Shown here in pieces: positions 1-4,732 of a stretch of DNA of 5,206 nucleotides; position 1 is the stretch's first letter; each line of letters starts with the position of its first letter. The DNA comes from Candidatus Sabulitectum sp. (lineage in GTDB: Bacteria; Fermentibacterota; Fermentibacteria; Fermentibacterales; JCC-6). The position numbers and the translations under genes are program-made. The notes below the pieces were generated by a model, which was not told the origin of the DNA, did not search any database, and saw only the letters and a list, made by a program, of their open reading frames with translations. The DNA is taken from contig JAOZRM010000205.1 in NCBI GenBank assembly GCA_029940175.1, positions 1-5,206 on the forward strand, given 5' to 3'.

Positions 1-60
1 ACGCATGACGCCACACACGGTTTCCAACCGTGCTCCTTCGACCAACTCGGACACCTCTCC
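1..60 (-). tRNA. tRNA-Ser(GGA), 3' end cut off by the window edge
   Basis: Read on the minus strand from 60 downwards, the cloverleaf is clear: acceptor 5' strand GGAGAGG (60-54), TG at positions 8-9, a D arm with stem TCC/GGA around a 12-base loop, G26, then an anticodon stem CACGG/CCGTG (20-16 pairs with 32-28) closing the seven-base loop TTGGAAA. The anticodon GGA lies at 25-23 and reads UCU/UCC serine codons. After the anticodon stem the sequence enters what should be the long variable arm of a class II tRNA, consistent with serine. The rest of that arm, the T arm and the 3' acceptor strand lie beyond base 1. A consensus-like promoter sits just upstream, so the gene looks functional. Confidence 0.93.
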
Positions 61-78
61 ACGCAGAACCGGGTTCAA

Positions 79-107
79 TTTATAGGAATTTACCCTCGAA
101 TTGTCAA
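79..107 (-). promoter_or_regulatory. Sigma-70 promoter of tRNA-Ser
   Basis: On the minus strand, TTGACA (107-102, a perfect -35 box) is followed after exactly 17 bases by TATAAA (84-79, 5 of 6 matches to the -10 box). Transcription would begin near 72-74, leaving a leader of roughly a dozen bases before the mature tRNA 5' end at 60. Spacing, orientation and position relative to the tRNA all agree. It shows that a canonical housekeeping-type promoter is used in this genome. Confidence 0.85.
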
Positions 108-132
108 CATGGTTTTCGCTTGGAGGAATACC

Positions 133-204
133 GGAAATTTCCTGCTCCCCTTCTATAAGAAGTGTTTCTTTGTTCAAGAATTCACTATTGCTTATTTCAT
201 GAAA
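133..204. repeat. Three short palindromes in the divergent intergenic region
   Basis: The 198 bases between the tRNA and the plus-strand gene hold three short inverted repeats: GGAAATTTCC (133-142, perfect), CTTCT-ATA-AGAAG (150-162) and TTTCATGAAA (195-204, perfect). The last falls between the candidate promoter boxes of the plus-strand gene. They could be operator-like sites, but each is short enough to arise by chance in AT-rich DNA. No regulator can be named from sequence alone. Confidence 0.3.
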
Positions 205-223
205 CGGCATTATTGTAGATTTG
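188..223 (+). promoter_or_regulatory. Candidate promoter for the Omp28-like gene (weak)
   Basis: Two overlapping candidates exist. A sigma-70-like pair TTGCTT (188-193) and TATTGT (211-216) has a 17-base spacer but matches consensus only 3/6 and 4/6. Overlapping its downstream end, TAGATTTG (216-223) fits the Bacteroidetes -7 element TAnnTTTG exactly, but no well-spaced TTG -33 element is obvious. Either would give a short leader before the ATG at 259. This is a suggestion only. Confidence 0.3.
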
Positions 224-244
224 TGGTTTTGCAGGGAAACTTTC

Positions 245-253
245 AGGAAGAGG
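245..253 (+). promoter_or_regulatory. Shine-Dalgarno site fixing the start at 259
   Basis: The purine-rich AGGAAGAGG ends five bases before ATG 259. It decides the start: the reading frame is open back to an ATG at 109, but that codon touches the tRNA -35 box, has no comparable ribosome site, and would bury the signal peptide 50 residues inside the protein. Confidence 0.8.
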
Positions 254-258
254 TTATA

Positions 259-1275
259 ATGAAGAACGTTTTAGTGTTTGTGTTACTTGTACTTATGACT
301 ACTGTATCAATGGCGGCTCAAAGAGTTGTACTTTTCGAGGATTTCACCAACAGCGGCTGTGGACCATGCTGGAATGTTGAAACGCAGATAAACGCGTTCA
401 TCAGCGCAAATATTGGTTCCGGGAATCTGTGTGTTGTCAGACCTCATGTGAACTGGCCCGCTGGCAATGACCCCATTTACCTTGCCAATCCGGTGGAGCA
501 GAATGTTCGTAAAGCTCAGTACGGCGTAAGTAGTGTTCCATACTTCAAAATGGACGGAATCCTCAATGTGAGTGCAAGCAACCTGCAGGGTCCTTTCAAT
601 ACCCGCGTTGCTATTCCAGCTATTATCGCTATTGATGTTGCAAGAAACGGTGATGCCGTTTCCGGAACACTCAGTTTCAGAATTATTGCCGAAGAAGATC
701 CGGGATGGACTGTTCCAATGATGCTCTGGCCAATTCTTGTGGAAGACAACATTCCAGGTGTTGGTTACTGGGCAGGCTCTGTGTTTGAACAGGCTTTCCG
801 TAAGAACGTGTTTGGCTACTATGGTGAAGAACTGGTTTTCGAAGGACCTTATCCTGACACCATCTTCGCAGAGGCACCGTATGACATTCTGCCAGCCTGG
901 GATGTTGACGAACTCCATCTAGCCACATTCGTCCAGTGCTCTTATCAATCAAACGAGCATGAAGTAGAAAACTGTAACTGGGCCAACTTTCTTGACATAG
1001 AAACTGGAATCAGCGATGCTGACTGGGGCGAATCTACTGAACTTTTCGTTTCTGTTCAGCCGAATCCATCCAGCGGAGTTTTCAGCGTAAATGCAGTAAT
1101 TCCAAGCACTGCCACCGGTACAGTTGAAGTCTTCAATATCTCCGGTAGAAAGATTGCATCCGGTTCTGTTGAAGAACTGCAGAGTGTCAGTGTTGATGAA
1201 GCAGGAATTTATCTTGTCAGACTTTCAACATCAGATGGCATGAGTGTAACAGAATCTGTAGCAGTAATCCGGTAA
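259..1275 (+). CDS. Omp28-like exported thioredoxin-fold protein with T9SS-type C-terminal tail
   Basis: This 338-residue protein starts with a clear signal peptide (residues 1-19, MK then a hydrophobic stretch, likely cleaved after SMA). Right after it comes a thioredoxin-like segment: strand VVLFEDFT, active-site motif CGPC (C34, C37), then YGVSSVPYF with the loop proline at P94 in the position of the thioredoxin cis-proline. This arrangement resembles Omp28-related outer-membrane proteins of Bacteroidetes. The middle (about 120-245) looks beta-rich and has no motif I recognise. It holds C227 and C239, which with C58 could form structural disulfides. The last ~75 residues (from PNP at 268-270, then GTVEVFNISGRKI and GIYLVRLS) match a T9SS type A sorting domain. 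Predicted role: an exported, surface-attached or released thiol-disulfide protein; the substrate is unknown. The gene is monocistronic, with its own terminator. The start at 259 is chosen over 109 by ribosome site and signal peptide. Confidence 0.85.
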   Translation: MKNVLVFVLLVLMTTVSMAAQRVVLFEDFTNSGCGPCWNVETQINAFISANIGSGNLCVVRPHVNWPAGNDPIYLANPVEQNVRKAQYGVSSVPYFKMDGILNVSASNLQGPFNTRVAIPAIIAIDVARNGDAVSGTLSFRIIAEEDPGWTVPMMLWPILVEDNIPGVGYWAGSVFEQAFRKNVFGYYGEELVFEGPYPDTIFAEAPYDILPAWDVDELHLATFVQCSYQSNEHEVENCNWANFLDIETGISDADWGESTELFVSVQPNPSSGVFSVNAVIPSTATGTVEVFNISGRKIASGSVEELQSVSVDEAGIYLVRLSTSDGMSVTESVAVIR

Positions 1276-1295
1276 TCGTAGTCGACACTGGTTTT

Positions 1296-1326
1296 GCGGG
1301 GGCGGTTAACTGCCCCCGCTTTTTTT
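1296..1326 (+). terminator. Strong intrinsic terminator after the Omp28-like gene
   Basis: GCGGGGGC (1296-1303) pairs perfectly with GCCCCCGC (1312-1319). One more G-C pair and one G-U pair extend the stem to 10 bp around a TTAA loop, and seven Ts follow (1320-1326). It lies 20 bases after the TAA of the Omp28-like gene. On the opposite strand the hairpin is not followed by a T run, so it should act mainly in the plus direction. The T run overlaps the stop codon of the convergent maf gene. Confidence 0.93.
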
Positions 1327-1909
1327 ATATAAGGCTGTCTCTGAATCTGTGGAGAAATCTTGATACAGGAAGCCCCATCACGTTGAAATAGCAGCCTTCA
1401 ACCTTCTCGACCAGAACACAGCCCTGCCCCTGTATACCATAGGCACCAGCCTTATCCATTGGCTCTCCAGAAACAATGTATGCTTTGATCTCAGAGTCTT
1501 GGAGAGTTCTGAATTTGACCCTTGTTGCCTCTGCAAAAGAAAAGGAAACACCACGATTAGGCCACATAAGAGCTACTCCGCCAAAAACAGTGTGCCATCT
1601 TCCGGAAAGGGATAGAAGCATCTGGAATGCCTGCTCTGTGTCTTTTGGTTTCCCGAGAAGAACTCCATCTCTAAACACCATGGTGTCCGCACCAAGTACC
1701 GGATGATCCGGAAACTTGTGTGCAACATCGGCGGCCTTGGCCTGTGCCCAGTGTATCACAATATCCTCCGGAATCCCCTCCATGGTTTTTTCCTCGACCG
1801 ACGAGGGATGTACCAGATGAGGAACTCCGGCAAAGTCTAATATTTCTGTTCTTCTGGGAGATTTGCTGGCCAGTACCAGTTCAGTGTCAACAGGGTACCA
1901 GTAATTCAT
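1325..1909 (-). CDS. maf: Maf-family nucleoside triphosphate pyrophosphatase (YhdE-type, dTTP/UTP)
   Basis: This is a 194-residue cytoplasmic protein of normal Maf length. Maf enzymes hydrolyse nucleoside triphosphates to the monophosphate plus pyrophosphate. They act as house-cleaning enzymes for pyrimidine and modified nucleotides and are linked to septum control in Bacillus. Visible motifs in order: LASKSPRR (13-20, phosphate-binding loop), GADTMV with catalytic-type D75, GKPKD (86-90), SGRWHTVFGGV (102-112), EATRVKF (127-133), the signature GEPMDKAGAYGIQG (148-161), and NVMGLP (176-181). DKAGAYGIQG points to the dTTP/UTP (YhdE) subgroup rather than the m7GTP (YceF) subgroup. One small oddity is VFGGV where relatives usually have a TGV-type triplet. 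It is the last gene of the minus-strand run, 45 bases after dtd. ATG 1909 is preferred over an in-frame GTG at 1915 because the AGGAG at 1921-1917 is seven bases from the ATG but only one from the GTG. Confidence 0.95.
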   Translation of the reverse strand: MNYWYPVDTELVLASKSPRRTEILDFAGVPHLVHPSSVEEKTMEGIPEDIVIHWAQAKAADVAHKFPDHPVLGADTMVFRDGVLLGKPKDTEQAFQMLLSLSGRWHTVFGGVALMWPNRGVSFSFAEATRVKFRTLQDSEIKAYIVSGEPMDKAGAYGIQGQGCVLVEKVEGCYFNVMGLPVSRFLHRFRDSLI

Positions 1910-1916
1910 TATCACT

Positions 1917-1921
1917 CTCCT
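1917..1921 (-). promoter_or_regulatory. Shine-Dalgarno site of maf
   Basis: AGGAG on the minus strand lies seven bases before ATG 1909, ideal spacing, and one base before GTG 1915, which is too close. It therefore sets the maf start at 1909. It sits in the 45-base dtd-maf gap, in which I see no convincing promoter or terminator. Confidence 0.75.
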
Positions 1922-1954
1922 GCCGGTGTAAGCCTCCGGAACGCCAGCTTAAAC

Positions 1955-2407
1955 TTAGATTGTCTCCAATGGTGAATCCACCAGAATGGTCACAGGACCA
2001 TCATTGGTAAGCTCAACATACATATGAGCTCCAAAAATACCCTGGGCAATCTTGAAACCCCTATCCCTGATCTTCTGAATGAAAAGTCTGTACAAAATGT
2101 TTGCTGTGGCTGAATCAGCAGCCTTAATGAAGCTTGGACGCTTACCCTTCCGGGTATCGGCATGAAGGGTGAACTGGCTCACCACCATTATCTCGCCGGA
2201 CGTATCCTTAACAGACCTGTTCATCACTCCGTTGTCATCTGGAAAAATTCGGAGACCTGTAAGCTTCTCAACCATCCACTCCAGTTCCCCTGGAGTATCA
2301 TCTCCTCTGAAGCCAGCCATAACAAGAAGTCCGTTTCCTATTTCCCCTGTAACCGCTCCATCAACTGAAACTTTTGCTTTAGAAACCCTCTGAACCAGGG
2401 CTTTCAT
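1955..2407 (-). CDS. dtd: D-aminoacyl-tRNA deacylase
   Basis: This 150-residue cytoplasmic protein (E. coli Dtd has 145) hydrolyses the ester bond of D-aminoacyl-tRNAs, and glycine mischarged on tRNA-Ala, recycling tRNA and keeping D-amino acids out of proteins. Family hallmarks run the whole length: MKALVQRVSKAKVSVDG at the start, GLLVMAGF (26-33), LRIFPDDNGVMN (52-63), the active-site SQFTL with the key threonine T80, ADTRKGKRPSF (83-93), and the chirality-selecting Gly-Pro loop in NDGPVT (135-140). The dimer-forming fold should be complete. Its ATG overlaps the stop of the upstream membrane-protein gene by one base (TGATG), and an AAGGAAG lies seven bases before it. A longer open frame reaching to 2599 is non-homologous read-in and is not used. 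Followed after 45 bases by maf, another quality-control enzyme. Confidence 0.97.
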   Translation of the reverse strand: MKALVQRVSKAKVSVDGAVTGEIGNGLLVMAGFRGDDTPGELEWMVEKLTGLRIFPDDNGVMNRSVKDTSGEIMVVSQFTLHADTRKGKRPSFIKAADSATANILYRLFIQKIRDRGFKIAQGIFGAHMYVELTNDGPVTILVDSPLETI

Positions 2408-2871
2408 CAGATATCTTCCTTGAGAGATGACGGGATACCGGGAAAAATTGCCACAACAGCGCCAGCAATCGAACCAAGACCAAGGGCTATACCAAACCCC
2501 TGACAAATCCTGCCGTAACGGAGGAACAGCAGGTTGCCCCTGCGAATGGCCATTAGTCTTGCAACACAACCAAATGTAAGAAGCATCACCCCTGCCCATC
2601 TCAGAAACATCAGTCCGGAGAAATTTGTGATCTCCAGCAGGAAAGTATCCAGAGCACTAACAAGAAGAACAGCATACAGTGTTATTCTTGATGAATCGGT
2701 GTCTCTGCTTCCTTCAAGAACAGACCAGAGCATGTAAATACCAACTGTAGCAAGTGTAGCCTGAAAATCAGGGTCATCCATTGGAAGAAGCGAAAGGTCG
2801 ATAAGACCGAAATAAGCAAGCCCGGCTATCACGACCAGTGGCAGTAAAATTCTTATAAATCTGTTGTTCAT
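2407..2871 (-). CDS. Small multi-pass inner-membrane protein, function unknown
   Basis: The 154-residue product is very hydrophobic, with about five predicted membrane segments (near residues 7-25, 38-54, 63-80, 86-108 and 124-145), and ends in a short acidic, polar tail (SSLKEDI). I do not recognise a family with confidence. The stretch LRWAGVMLLTFGCVARLMAIR (90-110), followed by LFLRYGRICQGFGIALGLGS (115-134), recalls the membrane core of isoprenylcysteine or phospholipid methyltransferase-type proteins. Those carry an RHP-Y motif where this protein has RYGRICQG, so a working methyltransferase is doubtful. It starts one base after the stop of the upstream frame (TGAcATG) with AAGGA (2881-2877) five bases before the ATG, and its own stop overlaps dtd. 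Co-translation with its neighbours is therefore likely. Confidence 0.75.
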   Translation of the reverse strand: MNNRFIRILLPLVVIAGLAYFGLIDLSLLPMDDPDFQATLATVGIYMLWSVLEGSRDTDSSRITLYAVLLVSALDTFLLEITNFSGLMFLRWAGVMLLTFGCVARLMAIRRGNLLFLRYGRICQGFGIALGLGSIAGAVVAIFPGIPSSLKEDI

Positions 2872-2872
2872 G

Positions 2873-3442
2873 TCAGTCCTTTTCCATTCCTCTGATCAGA
2901 GCAAGATTAAGAAGTTCAACTGAATCGCCTATTCTGAGCAAACCTATGTACTGGCCTGATGCAGCCCGTTGGCCATCTTCATTAAATCCATCCCAGTAGA
3001 AAGCCTCTCCTGATAACGGTGCTCTGTAGCAACCCGGGGAGACCGATGTTCTTTCCCGGTGAAAAACTCTCTCATTTGCCAGGGAAAAGATAGAGAGAGA
3101 AACATCCGAGATTGAATTCACAACATCAAATCCAATGTAAAAATCACTGGCTGATGGATTGGGGTAAACAGAAGGAGATTCGGAAGAATTTATAGGATTC
3201 ACATAGATAACTATCTCTACTCCGCTCTCATCAAGAACTCCCTGGCATGGGATCGGCTCTCCCCAGCCGGTGGACGTGGCGGAAAAATTACCGAAACTGC
3301 CGGGCTCAATTGCGAAAAAGCCCTGGTCATTGGTGGCGATCTGTATGGGTGAACTGGATTCCATGGTAATAGAAACAGTACACTGGGGAAGCGGGTCGCC
3401 TGTATCGCTTCTGCGAACCTGACCAATAATCGACCTGTGCAT
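2873..3442 (-). CDS. C-terminal part of the interrupted subtilase: regulatory-like domain plus sorting tail
   Basis: This 189-residue open frame is the downstream half of the protease gene, separated from it only by an in-frame TGA at 3517-3515. The 24 codons between that TGA and ATG 3442 encode PDNTYGYGIIDALKAV, the conserved closing helix of S8 subtilases, so the ATG lies inside the ancestral coding sequence and is probably not a natural start (only a weak AAGG precedes it). Residues 1-82 (GQVRRSDTGDPLPQCTVSI, NDQGFFAIEPG) resemble a carboxypeptidase-regulatory-like beta-sandwich. Residues 90-189 begin with YPNPSASDFYIGF and contain WDGFNEDGQRAASGQY (150-165), typical of FlgD-like Ig and T9SS sorting tails. 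On its own it lacks a signal peptide and could not be exported, so it makes sense only as part of a 619-residue precursor. Confidence 0.7.
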   Translation of the reverse strand: MHRSIIGQVRRSDTGDPLPQCTVSITMESSSPIQIATNDQGFFAIEPGSFGNFSATSTGWGEPIPCQGVLDESGVEIVIYVNPINSSESPSVYPNPSASDFYIGFDVVNSISDVSLSIFSLANERVFHRERTSVSPGCYRAPLSGEAFYWDGFNEDGQRAASGQYIGLLRIGDSVELLNLALIRGMEKD

Positions 3443-3483
3443 AACTGCCTTGAGGGCATCAATAATACCGTAACCGTATGTGT

Positions 3484-3499
3484 TATCAGGATTCTGATA
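3484..3499 (-). other. Perfect hairpin just downstream of the in-frame UGA
   Basis: On the coding strand TATCAG (3499-3494) and CTGATA (3489-3484) form a six-base-pair stem closing a four-base loop AATC, starting 15 bases after the UGA. Structures at this distance are found in some recoding signals. However, the bacterial selenocysteine element needs a particular G/U-containing apical loop, which is not seen here. The hairpin overlaps codons for the conserved YQNPDN segment, so it may be coincidental. Confidence 0.3.
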
Positions 3500-3514
3500 G
3501 CGATCTGAAGTAAG

Positions 3515-3517
3515 TCA
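3515..3517 (-). other. In-frame TGA interrupting the subtilase gene
   Basis: The codon series reads GAC GCT CTC TGA CTT ACT TCA, that is D-A-L-stop-L-T-S, in one frame. Coding of the same protein family continues without a shift for 24 codons up to ATG 3442 and then for 189 more. One base change from CGA, AGA, GGA, TTA, TCA, TGG, TGC or TGT would explain it; Arg or Leu would suit the AL-x-LT helix. The following base is C, giving UGA-C, the weakest bacterial four-base stop signal known from E. coli work. The TGAs at 2873 and 2407 (the latter a tandem TGATGA) act as true stops, so a genome-wide recoding of TGA is unlikely. Confidence 0.85.
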
Positions 3518-4732
3518 GAGAGCGTCATAGACTCTCATCATTCCCCACTCCGGGTGTGCTGACGCAATGCATGCAGCGGCAGAGGCCACAAGAGGAGCTG
3601 CGAAACTGGTTCCGCCACCGGTGGAATACCCGGTTCCGCCAAACGAGGCAAGGACCGTGTTCATTCCCCTGGCACAACCATCGGGCTTTATTCTACCGTC
3701 TGCTGTAGGTCCGCGGCTGGAGAAGTTGGCAATCAGTCCGGAGCCATCAACCGCACCCACTGCAAAGACAGAATCACCATCTGCAGGAGCCACAAGAGTG
3801 GTTTCTCCGGGGCCGTCATTTCCAGCAGAGTTCCACACTACAAGTCCGCGGGAAGCGGCAATATCTGCAGCAATGGTTGTTACTGCTGTGTTTCCATCCA
3901 TCTGAGATGGCTCGTACCAGTCGGTATAGCCAAGTGAACTGCTCACAAGATCTGCACCGCTTTCCTCAAGCCACTCCAGACCGGAAACCCAGAAATCCTC
4001 CTCCTGCTCGTACTCATCACTGATATCCTCAGTTTTTGCCAGAATGAACGATGAATTAAAGGCTCCGCCTATGTACTGGCCCGATTGATATCCGGCAATA
4101 ATGGAAAGTGTTTTTGTTCCGTGGGAGGGCTGATTGGACCAATCTCCGTCCTGCCACCCGACGATGCTGTCGTTATTAACAAAATCCCAGCTACCCAGCA
4201 CATCGGCAGACTGGAGGCATGGATGAACAAGTTCGAAGCCTGAATCAAGCATTCCTATAACTATTCCGGAGCCGGTCCAGCCCCGCTGGTGAAGAGCAAA
4301 AATGTTAACCTGTTCAAGCTGCGACTTGGAAAGACCATAGGAATCCGGGGCAGGGACATCTTCCCCGGGAGAAAAGGTTGAAACGCCCACTGGCCTAACT
4401 TCCTGAACAAAAGGTTTCTCAAAAAGCAGCCCTATCTGGTGCGGTGTAAGCATTATGCTGACTGCATTCAGGTAGCGTGAGGAAGTTCTTACAGGCAATG
4501 AAGCAAGCTCCTCCACCTGCACCACATATTCCGTATATGGTGAAAGATCGTAAACATCAGCTTCTATGGAACCAGAGATGAGTCTTCTGTTTACAGCTGG
4601 CCCCTCTATGATCTCTGCCGTTGCAGCTTCCAGTCTCTGTTCAACATCTGCTCCGCGGTCGCTGAAAAAGACCCAGTACAGACCCTCTTCAGGTGCAAAA
4701 CTCTGAAGAAAGATCAGAAGAAAAAGTACCAT
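3515..4732 (-). CDS. S8 subtilisin-like serine protease, catalytic part, truncated by in-frame TGA
   Basis: This 405-residue open frame carries a short hydrophobic export signal (about residues 2-13, without a basic N-terminus), an N-terminal propeptide-like region (about 17-130) and then an S8 protease domain. The complete triad is visible: D163 in IGMLDSGF, H204 in SHGTKTL, and S376 in GGGTSFAAP, plus the oxyanion asparagine N305 in NSAGNDG. The conserved FSSRGPTADGRIKPD (337-351) is also present. Subtilases of this design cleave proteins outside the cell. The frame stops at VYDAL, just before the last conserved helix (YGYGIIDAL), which is still encoded in the same frame downstream. The product as written therefore lacks the end of the fold and the C-terminal sorting region. 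The ATG overlaps the upstream stop (TAATG), an in-frame TGA lies just upstream, and there is no good ribosome site, so translation is probably coupled to the upstream gene. Whether the shortened enzyme folds is unknown. Confidence 0.88.
   Translation of the reverse strand: MVLFLLIFLQSFAPEEGLYWVFFSDRGADVEQRLEAATAEIIEGPAVNRRLISGSIEADVYDLSPYTEYVVQVEELASLPVRTSSRYLNAVSIMLTPHQIGLLFEKPFVQEVRPVGVSTFSPGEDVPAPDSYGLSKSQLEQVNIFALHQRGWTGSGIVIGMLDSGFELVHPCLQSADVLGSWDFVNNDSIVGWQDGDWSNQPSHGTKTLSIIAGYQSGQYIGGAFNSSFILAKTEDISDEYEQEEDFWVSGLEWLEESGADLVSSSLGYTDWYEPSQMDGNTAVTTIAADIAASRGLVVWNSAGNDGPGETTLVAPADGDSVFAVGAVDGSGLIANFSSRGPTADGRIKPDGCARGMNTVLASFGGTGYSTGGGTSFAAPLVASAAACIASAHPEWGMMRVYDAL

Noticed and set aside
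109..258. A 50-residue N-terminal extension of the Omp28-like protein from ATG 109
   Set aside because: It starts at the edge of the tRNA promoter -35 box, lacks a ribosome site, has no export signal at its start, and would place the evident signal peptide internally. ATG 259 has AGGAAGAGG at five bases.
307..952. Minus-strand open frames opposite the Omp28-like gene
   Set aside because: They are antisense to a well-supported gene, have no family features or ribosome sites, and are best explained as chance open frames.
1971..2001. Two small inverted repeats near the 3' end of dtd (around 1971-1984 and 1986-2001)
   Set aside because: They fall in codons for the conserved NDGPVT region and beyond, have no T run, and are short enough to be by-products of coding sequence.
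2408..2599. A 64-residue N-terminal extension of Dtd
   Set aside because: It lies out of frame inside the membrane-protein gene, has cysteine- and tryptophan-rich shadow composition, and Dtd homology begins exactly at ATG 2407 with its own ribosome site.
3515..3517. Selenocysteine or genome-wide reassignment of TGA
   Set aside because: TGA ends other frames in the window, including a tandem TGATGA at the membrane-protein end. Tryptophan is encoded by TGG in the genes read, and the downstream hairpin does not resemble a bacterial SECIS. Local readthrough remains open.
3217..3528. An alternative minus-strand frame across the subtilase interruption, suggesting a frameshift
   Set aside because: The conserved YGYGIIDAL segment continues in the original frame after the TGA, so no frameshift is needed, and the alternative frame has no recognisable protein features.
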